In this document: one piece after another, positions 48,750-57,208 of the stretch
Layout: the number at the start of each line of letters is the position of its first letter
How positions within the stretch are numbered: the stretch's first letter is position 1
Assembly (NCBI RefSeq): GCF_014489555.1
Contig: NZ_CP060784.1
Location: 4,056,501 to 4,120,500, forward strand
Direction of reading: 5' to 3'
DNA from: Hymenobacter qilianensis
GTDB taxonomy: Bacteria; Bacteroidota; Bacteroidia; Cytophagales; Hymenobacteraceae
DNA length: 64,000 bases
Position numbers and translations under genes: made by a program
Notes under the pieces: generated by a model
Seen by the model: only the letters and a program-made list of their open reading frames with translations
What the model was told of the DNA's origin: nothing
Database searches by the model: none

Positions 48750-48782
48750 TTGGTTCTTAACCAGCTAAAAACCTTACTTTTG
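48750..48782 (+). promoter_or_regulatory. Bacteroidota-type promoter of NifU-like gene
   Basis: TTG, 22 bases, TACTTTTG, ending about 70 bases before the ATG at 48855. The spacer is slightly long for the consensus. Confidence 0.5.
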
Positions 48783-48854
48783 TTCCGCTGATTTCTCGTT
48801 GCTGGATTATTCGTAATCAGCGAAATCATAGAAATCAGCGTTAATTTGCGATTC

Positions 48855-49189
48855 ATGACACATTCTGTTGCCGTCGAAGAACATCCGCTCCTCTCCCGCA
48901 TCGAGCAGGCCCTGGACACTATTCGTCCCTACCTGGCCGCCGACGGAGGCAACGTGCGCGTGCTCAACATCACCGACGATATGGTGCTCCAACTGGAGCT
49001 GCTCGGCGCCTGCGGTACCTGCCCCATGTCGCCGATGACGCTGAAAGCCGGCGTGGAAGAATCGGTGAAGAAAGCGGTACCCGAGATTCGGTCGGTGGAA
49101 GCGACCAACGCCACACCGATGGAAGAGCAGCCCGCCGGCCAAACCGGTCACCCTTTGCCCCCACCCCCGTCCCTACGCCGCAGTTTTAG
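48855..49189 (+). CDS. NifU-like Fe-S scaffold domain protein (tail frame uncertain)
   Basis: A small protein with a NifU C-terminal type domain, with the CxxC cluster site in LLGACGTCPMS and the VPEIRSVEA helix. It would bind a nascent Fe-S cluster; the Mrp carrier directly upstream fits. As written, the C terminus is a Pro run followed by SLRRSFRFYCLY, ending at 49208. Five C stand at 49158-49162; six would give LPPTPVPTPQF and a stop at 49189, more plausible for this family. The tail is therefore given with low confidence. Confidence 0.88.
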
Positions 49190-49210
49190 GTTTTACTGCT
49201 TGTACTAAAC

Positions 49211-49248
49211 ACGCCCCGCTCCTGCCGATTTCGGCGGAAGCGGGGCGT
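49211..49248. terminator. Terminator-like hairpin
   Basis: ACGCCCCGCTCCTGCCG and CGGCGGAAGCGGGGCGT arms around a four-base loop, after the NifU-like gene. No T run follows, so it may act as an attenuator or a stability hairpin. Confidence 0.55.
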
Positions 49249-49342
49249 AGTGGTTTGGGGGATTTGGGAAGGTTATGTTTAAGACTTTGTGCTAAATCAA
49301 ATCAAGGAAAAGTCAGAGAATAATGTCAATTTTTTTAATCTA

Positions 49343-49687
49343 TTAATAGTACTTTTCAATTCCTAAATAGTCAATTAGGTCAAAAAACACTTCATTGAAT
49401 ACTAAACCCAATACGCCGCTTAGTCCTATACTTACTAGAAGTAATCGCGAAAAATATTTAGTCTTTGCATTATTACTCGATTTGACCACAGTGTAAATTC
49501 CAAAAGGAATAAAAATCATACAAATAGGAAGTCTAAATGCAGGACTCAACCCCCAAGCTCTTCCTTCTATAACGTAGGACAATGAGATAAATCCGAATAT
49601 CACGACTGTAATCAGGAGTCCGAACACAATTTCCCTCATTGCAATTTCTTTATCCATAATAAGCTTAAAAGTGTCAATTAAAGCCAT
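49343..49687 (-). CDS. Hypothetical membrane protein
   Basis: A 114-residue protein with three hydrophobic segments (VFGLLITVVIFGFISLSYVI, FRLPICMIFIPFGIYTVV and LLLVSIGLSGVLGLVFNEVFF). No family recognised. Base composition is clearly lower in GC than the core genes around it, which together with the nearby bestrophin gene suggests an acquired patch. Confidence 0.65.
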   Translation of the reverse strand: MALIDTFKLIMDKEIAMREIVFGLLITVVIFGFISLSYVIEGRAWGLSPAFRLPICMIFIPFGIYTVVKSSNNAKTKYFSRLLLVSIGLSGVLGLVFNEVFFDLIDYLGIEKYY

Positions 49688-49799
49688 TAGTGAGATTATC
49701 AGCCCCCGAGTAAAAAAGGCAGAATTATTATTCCCATTTTTATTTATTTTCAGTTAAAAATCTCATATTTATCGATGGTCTTTAATTTCTATTGACAAT

Positions 49800-49961
49800 A
49801 CTGGCGCGAGCTTGTAGCTCGTTCCTAACTTCAAAGTGGAAGTTATACCTCCACTACCGCAACAGCGGCAAACGTTGACCGTGCCGCTTAGAGAAATTCG
49901 TGCGGCGTGGTCGTTCTAGCGGGGAAGGCGCAGACTCCCAACATGACTGGTCACGAGTTAC
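49800..49961. repeat. Intergenic repeat element, copy 1
   Basis: A unit of about 160 bases starting ACTGGCGCGAGCTTGTAGCTCG and ending near GGTCACGAGTTAC. It contains small hairpins: CGAGCTTGTAGCTCG, a CCTCCACT..TAC pair, and GCCGC..GCGGC. The same unit is present in the same orientation after the next gene. It resembles REP-like sequences flanking RAYT-type genes in Bacteroidota, though no such gene is seen here. Confidence 0.8.
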
Positions 49962-49990
49962 ACTACGTTAAACTCGCCCCAGTTGGGAGG

Positions 49991-50977
49991 TTATAGCAGA
50001 AAGCCATTTTCTACTGGATAAGGCGCAGGTATATTTTCTTCATCCAACATTTCCCGCAGATCAATTTCTATAGTGCGGGCAATGGAAGAAATAGGCACAT
50101 CATTATACGCCGCCTCAAACGGGTTTTCCGAGTAGTCGCCTATTCTGTCCACCAGAAAATACAACCAAATGATGACCGTGGAAAAAGGAATGGTAAGCCA
50201 GTAATGTAAAGCGCGTGATTGCTCAAATATGTCAAGCAGCCCGAAAGGGATAAGCGCACAAAAAATATACATAATCCATAGCCCGGTGGAGGCATACTGC
50301 CGGGGGAAAGGAAAATTTTTAATGCGCTCCGTCATCCCCTGCGCGTCATACAGACTGCCTATGAGGGTATGGAGCCACACATGCTTGTAATCGGATAATT
50401 GCCCGCTGTGAAATAAACGCTCGATTTCGCGGCTTTGGTTTTTCAAAATCTGGCTGGGAATGTTCGTGTACTTTTTGAGCTGGCTAAATTCCTCGGCCGA
50501 TAAATAGGGCGCTATCTCAGGCTCCATTCCATCCTGGCACTCCTTTCTGAAGTTTGGCGTAAAATCCAGCTTTTCAATAGCCTCATTGTGCTCCCAGGTT
50601 CTTCCTTTTCGCATATTATGCTTGAGAGCCAGCAGCCAGGCCAAGTGACGATGGATGGTTGTTTTCTTCCATTCATTGCTTATCTCTTGCCCCGGCATGG
50701 TCAGGATGGCCGTCGCGAACGTGCGGCTGTCATTGATAATTTTCCCCCATATTTTTCTCGCCTCCCAGGTTCGATCGTAGGAACTGTTGTTTTTAAAGCT
50801 CAGGAAAAAGGCCACCGCAATGCCAATGACCGAAATGGGCTGCCAAGGCAAGGCAAAGGGAATATGCGTGGTTTCATACACAATAATTATCGCTGCGGAA
50901 TAAAGCAACCCATACAGCAGCGATTTTCGCGACCACCGAATTGTCATCCACAGACTGTAATAGCGTTTTATGTACAT
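49991..50977 (-). CDS. Bestrophin family anion channel-like protein
   Basis: A 328-residue bestrophin/UPF0187 protein. The N-terminal signature FKNNSSYDRTWEARKIWGKIIND (here given as FKNNSSYDRTW and ARKIWGKIIND) matches the family motif, with membrane segments at about residues 20-55 and two more near 230-275. Bacterial relatives form pentameric ion channels. The C terminus carries EIDLREMLDEENIPAPY, as in the family. The gene is AT-rich and lies between direct copies of a repeat, which suggests a mobile or acquired segment. Confidence 0.9.
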   Translation of the reverse strand: MYIKRYYSLWMTIRWSRKSLLYGLLYSAAIIIVYETTHIPFALPWQPISVIGIAVAFFLSFKNNSSYDRTWEARKIWGKIINDSRTFATAILTMPGQEISNEWKKTTIHRHLAWLLALKHNMRKGRTWEHNEAIEKLDFTPNFRKECQDGMEPEIAPYLSAEEFSQLKKYTNIPSQILKNQSREIERLFHSGQLSDYKHVWLHTLIGSLYDAQGMTERIKNFPFPRQYASTGLWIMYIFCALIPFGLLDIFEQSRALHYWLTIPFSTVIIWLYFLVDRIGDYSENPFEAAYNDVPISSIARTIEIDLREMLDEENIPAPYPVENGFLL

Positions 50978-51022
50978 CCTTTATCAATTTTGGCTTAAGC
51001 TAACGCTTGTTAAAATTCCTCC

Positions 51023-51178
51023 ACTGGCGCGAGTTTGTAGCTCGTGACTCGCCTTGAGGTGGAGGTTGTACCTCCACTGCCGCAGCAGCGGCAAACCGAA
51101 ACTGCTCCGCCTGGAAAAGTCCGGGCGGCGTGGTAGTTCTGGCGCGGCAGCCTCCCGGCATGGCTGGTCACGAGTTAC
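51023..51178. repeat. Intergenic repeat element, copy 2
   Basis: The same unit as at 49.8 kb, in direct orientation. Its ends carry a short inverted repeat, GTAGCTCGTGAC near the left end and GTCACGAGTTAC at 51167-51178, one mismatch apart. Internal pairs GGAGGTTGTACCTCC and GCCGCAGCAGCGGC would form hairpins. Confidence 0.82.
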
Positions 51179-51626
51179 GCGGTGCTAACCTCACGGCAGT
51201 TGAAGTCTTTATTTTGAGTAGTGTGATAAAATATCCTTTCTATCTTAGGAGAGGTTGCTTCGTTAAGTTTTATTACAGCAACAAGAGGGTCTCCAATAAT
51301 CAACTCTTTAAAGTTAAAAAAATAAATTTCTTGTCTCGCACCTCCTTTATATCCTTCCAAGGAATAAGTATTGGGTCATGAAACAAATGAAATAAAAAGA
51401 TGGGTTTTAGGTAAATGCCCTCACTGTTATACTTTAGTAGAAGTGAATTATTATAATTAGCGCTATTTATCGAAGCGGAAATCAATCCTATCCGCTTGCC
51501 AACAAATTCATCATTTGCTTTATAGTGTAAGACAAGATCACTCCAACCGAATTTGGAAATAATACAGGTAACAAATATCCATATGCTAATAAAAAATAGA
51601 GGAAAAAGGTAAATTATATTTTCCAT
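51175..51626 (-). CDS. Hypothetical membrane-anchored protein (frame broken once)
   Basis: About 150 residues after correction: one or two N-terminal hydrophobic segments (IIYLFPLFFISIWIFVTCII), then a soluble part (GIYLKPIFLFHLFHDPILIPWKDI and KELIIGDPLVAVIKLNEA). As written the frame ends at 51300 because of a lost base in a T or A run near 51302-51321; the continuation KELIIGDPLV fits. It is AT-rich like its neighbours. The C terminus runs into repeat copy 2. Confidence 0.6.
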
Positions 51627-51829
51627 TGACTTTCCTTATTGTTAGTCTGGTGTTAAATTCAATCAACATCTATATTTCCGCTAAAGAGAATAAACGGAGT
51701 AGCGGATGTCATACTTACAATGGCATGATAGAAACTGGTAATCCTTCCAAAACCTTAGCGGTATTTAACAGTAGGAGGTGTAGCCCAAGGTAGCCGGTTT
51801 CACTGGCTTCACCTAAACTTCAGTTCAGG

Positions 51830-51862
51830 TTGCACGCCCTTCAGCGAGTGGCTCTACCTTTG
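51830..51862 (+). promoter_or_regulatory. Bacteroidota-type promoter of fumarylacetoacetase gene
   Basis: TTG, 22 bases, TACCTTTG, ending 27 bases before the ATG at 51890. The -7 box matches TAnnTTTG exactly. Confidence 0.6.
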
Positions 51863-51889
51863 CCCCTCCTCCTACCAAGCATCCGCTCC

Positions 51890-53170
51890 ATGGCCAACCC
51901 CAACGACCCCACCCTCCGCTCCTGGATTGATATTCCGCCCACCAGTGATTTCCCGATTCAGAATCTGCCGTTTGGCGTGTTTGAAACGCCGGAGCGAGGT
52001 ACGCGCCTGGGTGTAGCCATCGGCGAGTATGTGCTGGATTTGTACGCAGTTTGTCAGTATGGCTTTTTTGAAGATCTGGACTTGGGGCCGGCTCAGCCGA
52101 AGGTGTTTCGGCGGCGGTCGTTGAACGCGTTCATTGCCATGGGGCGGCCTACTTGGCGGGCTGTGCGCCAGCGCGTAAGTGAATTGCTGCGCCACGACAA
52201 TCCGGCTCTGCGCGAGGAAGAAGCGATGCGGGCCTGTCTGCTACGGCAGAGCGAGGTGGAAATGCTGCGCCCCGTGAAGCCCAACAACTACACCGATTTC
52301 TACTCCAGTATTGAGCACGCGACCAACGTGGGCACCATGTTCCGCGACCCGAATAATGCCTTGCTGCCCAACTGGCGCCACATTCCGATTGGTTATCATG
52401 GGCGTGCCAGCAGTATTGTGGTGTCGGGTACGCCGATTCGTCGGCCTAATGGGCAGCGCAAAGCTCCCGATGCGGAGGCACCTACTTTTGGGCCCTCGCA
52501 GCAGCTCGACTTTGAGCTGGAGGTAGCCTTTGTAAGTGGGCGCTCTACGGAGTTAGGCTCCCCGGTGCCGATACAGTACGCCGAAGAGCATATTTTTGGC
52601 TTGGTGCTGTTCAACGACTGGAGCGCCCGCGATATTCAGGCGTGGGAATACGTACCGCTGGGGCCATTTCTGGGCAAAAGCTTCGGCAGCAGCATTTCGC
52701 CCTGGGTCGTGACGCTGGATGCGCTCGAGCCCTTCCGCACGGCTGGCCCAGTGCAGGAGCCGGAGCCGCTGCTGTATCTGCGCCAGCTGGATGCGCACAA
52801 CTTTGACATTAATCTGGAAGTAGCCATTCAGCCCGAAAATGCCCCCCAGACGGTGGTGAGCCAAACCAACTTCCGGCATATGTACTGGAGCATGGCCCAG
52901 CAGCTCACCCACCAGACGAGCAACGGCTGCAACCTGCAAGTAGGCGACCTCTACGCCAGCGGTACCATCAGCGGCTCTACGCCCGACTCGCTGGGCTCGA
53001 TGCTGGAACTGGCCTGGAAGGGCACTCGCCCGGTGCCGTTGGCCGATGGATCTGAGCGCAAGTTTCTGCTGGATGGCGACACGGTAACGATGCGTGGCTT
53101 CGCAGAGAAAGACGGCGTGCGCGTGGGTTTTGGGGAAGTAAGCGGGAGGATTTTACCAGCAATCATTTGA
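51890..53170 (+). CDS. fahA: Fumarylacetoacetase
   Basis: A 426-residue FAH enzyme, last step of tyrosine breakdown, cleaving fumarylacetoacetate to fumarate and acetoacetate. The N-terminal SH3-like domain is followed by the catalytic part with PIGYHGRASSIVVSGTPIRRP and the metal-binding DFELEVAF and FNDWSARDIQAWEY. The conserved GTISGS is at about residue 365. The ATG at 51890 follows the promoter; longer frames upstream lack resemblance. Acetoacetate links it to the HMG-CoA lyase at 9 kb by pathway only. Confidence 0.97.
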   Translation: MANPNDPTLRSWIDIPPTSDFPIQNLPFGVFETPERGTRLGVAIGEYVLDLYAVCQYGFFEDLDLGPAQPKVFRRRSLNAFIAMGRPTWRAVRQRVSELLRHDNPALREEEAMRACLLRQSEVEMLRPVKPNNYTDFYSSIEHATNVGTMFRDPNNALLPNWRHIPIGYHGRASSIVVSGTPIRRPNGQRKAPDAEAPTFGPSQQLDFELEVAFVSGRSTELGSPVPIQYAEEHIFGLVLFNDWSARDIQAWEYVPLGPFLGKSFGSSISPWVVTLDALEPFRTAGPVQEPEPLLYLRQLDAHNFDINLEVAIQPENAPQTVVSQTNFRHMYWSMAQQLTHQTSNGCNLQVGDLYASGTISGSTPDSLGSMLELAWKGTRPVPLADGSERKFLLDGDTVTMRGFAEKDGVRVGFGEVSGRILPAII

Positions 53171-53220
53171 TTCTACGGTTAGATACCGCCACTTGGGTTA
53201 CTTAGATTCTTTGGCCCAGT

Positions 53221-53254
53221 AAAACCCCGTTGCGGGCTGCCGTAGCGGGGTTTT
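53221..53254 (+). terminator. Rho-independent terminator
   Basis: AAAACCCCGTTGCGG and CCGTAGCGGGGTTTT arms over a short loop, 50 bases after fahA. Confidence 0.88.
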
Positions 53255-53444
53255 GCGTTGCCGGCCAGCTATCTGGCTTCATTAAACAAAACCGAATTTG
53301 CGCTTAGCGAAGCCAGCGTGCGCAACTTTAGTCGGCGAGGTCAGTACTATCTACTGCCGACATAGGACTTTTCAGCAAGCACAATTCCTGAAAAAACCCT
53401 GGCGGTCCAGCGCCCCATTTACCACTCTCCAAAACCACCAACGT

Positions 53445-54599
53445 ATGCTAGCTATGGAATACCGGGGCCCTAAAAGGGTCCGTGCCGTTCAAAAACCAAT
53501 GCCCGAAATCAAGCATCCACAGGATGCGATTGTGCGGGTAACCCGTACCTGTATCTGTGGGTCGGACCTGCACTTATACAACGGCAACGTACCCGACACC
53601 CGTGTGGGTTCGACCTTCGGGCACGAGTTTGTAGGGATAGTGGAGGAAGTTGGCCCCGATGTAACTAAGATTAAGGTGGGCGACCAAGTACTGGTACCCT
53701 TTAATATTGCTTGCGGCGAATGTCACTTCTGCAAGCAGAACATGTTTGGCAACTGCCACGAATCGAATACCATGGCAACGGCCGTGGGGGCCATTTTTGG
53801 CTACTCGCATACGGCTGGCGGCTTTGATGGCGGCCAGGCAGAATATGCTCGCGTACCTTATGCCAACGTAGGCCCAACGGTTATTCCGGCCGGCATGGAC
53901 CCGGATGATGCTGTGCTGCTCACGGACGTAGTGCCCACCGGCTACCAAGCAGCCGAAATGGCGGGTATTCAGCAAGGCGATACAGTACTGGTATTTGGTG
54001 CTGGCCCGGTTGGTATTATGGCGGCCCGCTGTGCGTGGCTGTTTGGCGCCGGCCGTGTTATTGTGCTCGATAATGTTGACTACCGCTTAGAATTCGTGCG
54101 TGATTATGCCCCTTGCGAGGTGTATAACTTCGATGAGATCGGCGACCCGGTGCTGTTTATCAAGAAAATAACCGACTGGATGGGTGCCGACTGCGTGATT
54201 GACGCCGTCGGGGCCGAAGCATCCGGCGACCCTATGCAGACCATTACGGGTCGTAAAGGATTGCTTCAGGCTGGTTCGGCCACGGCGCTGCACTGGGCTA
54301 TCAACTCCGCGAAGAAAGGCGGCGTTGTGTCGGTTGTGGGCGTGTACGGCCCCACCGATAACCTGGTGCCCATCGGGAATATGATGAACAAAGGCCTCAC
54401 CATGCGGGGCAACCAGACCTCAGTGAAGCGCCTGCTGCCGCGCCTGATTGATCATGTGATGAACGGCACGCTCAACCCAAAAGCAATTATTACCCACCGC
54501 ATTCCGCTGGAGGAAGTAGCCGACGGCTACCGTATGTTCTCCGCGAAGCTGGATAATTGCATCAAGACTGTTATGATTCCCCCATCCGCTAACAAGTAA
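53445..54599 (+). CDS. Zinc-dependent alcohol dehydrogenase (formaldehyde dehydrogenase-like)
   Basis: A 384-residue MDR-family enzyme. The catalytic zinc site is visible (CICGSDLH, GHEFVG), and the structural zinc lobe has CGECHFCKQNMFGNC. The Rossmann motif is GAGPVGIMAAR. The length and the SHTAGGFDGGQAEY segment resemble glutathione-independent formaldehyde dehydrogenase and its threonine-dehydrogenase-like relatives, so a role in aldehyde handling is likely, but the substrate is open. The ATG at 53445 is used; the next gene follows after 12 bases. Confidence 0.9.
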   Translation: MLAMEYRGPKRVRAVQKPMPEIKHPQDAIVRVTRTCICGSDLHLYNGNVPDTRVGSTFGHEFVGIVEEVGPDVTKIKVGDQVLVPFNIACGECHFCKQNMFGNCHESNTMATAVGAIFGYSHTAGGFDGGQAEYARVPYANVGPTVIPAGMDPDDAVLLTDVVPTGYQAAEMAGIQQGDTVLVFGAGPVGIMAARCAWLFGAGRVIVLDNVDYRLEFVRDYAPCEVYNFDEIGDPVLFIKKITDWMGADCVIDAVGAEASGDPMQTITGRKGLLQAGSATALHWAINSAKKGGVVSVVGVYGPTDNLVPIGNMMNKGLTMRGNQTSVKRLLPRLIDHVMNGTLNPKAIITHRIPLEEVADGYRMFSAKLDNCIKTVMIPPSANK

Positions 54600-54611
54600 A
54601 GCCGACTGATC

Positions 54612-55172
54612 ATGGAAAATACGATAAAGGATTACAAGCAGATTAAAGGCTGGGGTGTAGATGCGGACCCAAAGAACGACCCTACCTACCCCATGCGAAA
54701 TCGGATGAACGTGTCGCAGGACCCTGACAGCCACTCGCACCCCACGCCGATGCAGCATGATGATACGGAGGTGCTGAAGTCGAATGAGCGGCCCCGCGTA
54801 ACGACCGTTTATGGAACTACCGTGCCGCCCGGTGGGCTGAGCGGCATGATCCGGCGCTTCGCCTTCAACTACAGCGAAAATGAATATCGCCACTGGCTGC
54901 CCCTGCTGGTTGCCGACCGCGTAAACGTGGTGGAAGGCATCCTGGAAGACTTCTCTAAGGGCACAATCCCGAATATTTTTGCCGAAAAAGGCTATGCCGT
55001 GGAGTGGAAGTACAACCGCACCGCCTTCGTGACCAAGATGGCTGCCATTGCGGCGGTTACGGCGGGTGTGGTGATTTTCCTGAGTTCCGATTCCAAGAAG
55101 AACAAGGGCTCACGCAAGATCAAGGGGTATAAGAAAGGCTACCGCGGTTATTCTGAAACGCACGCGTTGTAG
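54612..55172 (+). CDS. Hypothetical protein with single membrane segment, ADH partner
   Basis: A 186-residue protein. An acidic, His/Pro-rich N-terminal part (KNDPTYPMRNRMN, DPDSHSHPTPMQHDD) is followed by a folded segment (FAFNYSENEYRHWLPLLVADRVNVVEGI), one hydrophobic segment near residue 145 (MAAIAAVTAGVVIFLSS), and a very basic tail (KKNKGSRKIKGYKKGYRGY). It starts 12 bases after the dehydrogenase and shares its terminator, so the two form an operon. No family assigned. Confidence 0.8.
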   Translation: MENTIKDYKQIKGWGVDADPKNDPTYPMRNRMNVSQDPDSHSHPTPMQHDDTEVLKSNERPRVTTVYGTTVPPGGLSGMIRRFAFNYSENEYRHWLPLLVADRVNVVEGILEDFSKGTIPNIFAEKGYAVEWKYNRTAFVTKMAAIAAVTAGVVIFLSSDSKKNKGSRKIKGYKKGYRGYSETHAL

Positions 55173-55186
55173 AATTCCAAGTTGCT

Positions 55187-55222
55187 AAAAAAGCCCCCAG
55201 AGCAGTTCTGGGGGCTTTTTTA
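55187..55222. terminator. Bidirectional rho-independent terminator
   Basis: CTAAAAAAGCCCCCAGA and TCTGGGGGCTTTTTTA arms over a short loop, between the convergent dehydrogenase operon and acs. Confidence 0.93.
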
Positions 55223-55252
55223 TGGAGTTACCTAACCTGAGTTAAAGCATTA

Positions 55253-57163
55253 TTACTTCTTTCCGGCAATAATTTCTTCTACGATGCCGGGGTCGAGCAA
55301 GGTGGTGGTGTCGCCGAGGTTGCTGATTTCGCCCTCCGCCACTTTGCGCAGAATGCGGCGCATGATTTTGCCGGAGCGCGTTTTGGGCAAGCCCGACACA
55401 ATCTGAATCTTGTCGGGCTTAGCAATTTTACCGATTTCGGCCACCACGGTTTCAATAATGCTGGCTTCTACATGCGACAGTTGGTTGGGCTTCACGGGCT
55501 CGCCGCAAATAACGAAGGCATAGATGCCCTGCCCTTTTACATCGTGCGGGTACCCCACAACCGCCGACTCTACCACATAGGCGTTTTCGTTGATGGCATT
55601 CTCGATTTCGGCCGTACCAAAGCGGTGGCCCGATACGTTGATCACGTCATCGACGCGGCCGATGATGCGGTACAGTCCGTCCTTATCGCGGCGGGCGCCG
55701 TCGCCGGTGAAGTAGTAGCCGGGGTAAGCGCCAAAATAGGTTTGGCGGCAGCGCTCATGGTCGCCGTAGGTGGTGCGAATCATGCCCGGCCACGGATACT
55801 TAATGGCCAAATAGCCCTCCTCTTCGTTGCCTTCAATTTCCTTTCCTTCCTGGGTTAGCAGCACGGGCTGCACGCCGGGCAAGGGCTGGCCGGCGTGGGC
55901 CGGTTTGAGTGGAGAAATGCTCCCCAGCGCCGAAATCATGATGCCGCCGGTTTCGGTTTGCCACCATGTATCCACAATGGGACAGCGCTCCTTGCCCACG
56001 TGGGTATGGTACCAATCCCAGGCTTCCACGTTGATGGGCTCGCCCACGGTGCCCAGAATGCGGAGAGAATCGAGGGAGTAGCTGAGCACGTTATCAAGGG
56101 GCGTGGCCATCAGCGACCGGATGGCGGTTGGGGCCGTGTAGAAGATATTCACGCCGTGCTTGTCAATTACTTCCCAGAAGCGGCCCGCGCTAGGATAAGT
56201 TGGTACGCCCTCAAACATAAGCGTGCTGGCGCCACTCAAGAGCGGGCCATAGAGCAGGTAGCTGTGTCCGGTGACCCAGCCAATATCAGCGGTGCACCAG
56301 TATATGTCGTTTTCCTGCACCTGAAACACATTGCGAAACGTGTAGTCAGCCCACACCATATAGCCGGCTTGGGTATGCACCACGCCTTTGGGCTTGCCGG
56401 TGCTGCCGGAGGTATAGAGGATAAAAAGCATGTCCTCGGCGTCCATTTCCTCGGCCGGGCAGGACTTTTCTGCTTCCAATGCTTCCTCGTGGTACCACAC
56501 ATCACGGCCTTCTTCCATGTGCACGGGCCAGCCCAGGTGCTCAACCACAATCACGCGGCGCACGCTGGGGCAGGTTTCGAGCGCCTCGTCTACCACGCGC
56601 TTCACCGGAATCTGGCGGGCGCCGCGGTTGAGGCCATCGGACGTGAGCACGGTGGTAGCCTGAGCGTCGTTCACGCGGTCGGCAATGGCGGTGGCGGAAA
56701 AGCCAGCAAATACCACCGAGTGCACCGCCCCAATGCGGGCGCAGGCCAGCACGGCAATAGCCAGCTGCGGAATCATGGGCATATAAATACATACCCGGTC
56801 GCCTTTTTCCACCCCGTTATTGTGCAGCACGTTGGCAAATCTGCATACTTCCTGGTGCAGCTCGCGGTAGGTGTACCGAATCTGGCGAGTTTTGGGGTCG
56901 TTGGGCTCCCATATCAGCGCCAGCTTGTTGCCGCGCGTGGCTAGGTGGCGGTCGAGGCAGTTTTCGGTGATGTTGAGCTTGGCGCCGCTAAACCATTCAT
57001 TGTGTCCCCCTACTAGGTCGGCTTTGACCACCGTATCCCACTTGCGGCGCCAGGTGAAGGGCTCGGCCACGTCTGCCCAGAATTGCTCGGGGTTCTCGAC
57101 GCTGCGTTTGTAGGCGTCGGTATATTCTTCGAAGGTGCGGATGCGCGAATGTTGAGTGGGCAT
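55253..57163 (-). CDS. acs: Acetyl-CoA synthetase
   Basis: A 636-residue AMP-forming acetate:CoA ligase. The ATP motif YTSGSTGKPKGVVH is near residue 250, WWQTETGG near 400, and the C-terminal PKTRSGKIMRRILRK carries the Lys that is commonly acetylated to switch the enzyme off. The chain is unbroken and of normal length. It follows prpE by 45 bases on the same strand; together with the sensor genes beyond 59 kb it forms an acetate/propionate block. Confidence 0.97.
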   Translation of the reverse strand: MPTQHSRIRTFEEYTDAYKRSVENPEQFWADVAEPFTWRRKWDTVVKADLVGGHNEWFSGAKLNITENCLDRHLATRGNKLALIWEPNDPKTRQIRYTYRELHQEVCRFANVLHNNGVEKGDRVCIYMPMIPQLAIAVLACARIGAVHSVVFAGFSATAIADRVNDAQATTVLTSDGLNRGARQIPVKRVVDEALETCPSVRRVIVVEHLGWPVHMEEGRDVWYHEEALEAEKSCPAEEMDAEDMLFILYTSGSTGKPKGVVHTQAGYMVWADYTFRNVFQVQENDIYWCTADIGWVTGHSYLLYGPLLSGASTLMFEGVPTYPSAGRFWEVIDKHGVNIFYTAPTAIRSLMATPLDNVLSYSLDSLRILGTVGEPINVEAWDWYHTHVGKERCPIVDTWWQTETGGIMISALGSISPLKPAHAGQPLPGVQPVLLTQEGKEIEGNEEEGYLAIKYPWPGMIRTTYGDHERCRQTYFGAYPGYYFTGDGARRDKDGLYRIIGRVDDVINVSGHRFGTAEIENAINENAYVVESAVVGYPHDVKGQGIYAFVICGEPVKPNQLSHVEASIIETVVAEIGKIAKPDKIQIVSGLPKTRSGKIMRRILRKVAEGEISNLGDTTTLLDPGIVEEIIAGKK

Positions 57164-57208
57164 AGTAGGGAGAGTGTTATTTGGTTGGAAGTATTGTTCT
57201 AGTAGGGC

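Noticed and set aside
55895..56944. A 349-residue frame opposite acs
   Set aside because: Antisense shadow of a well-identified gene.
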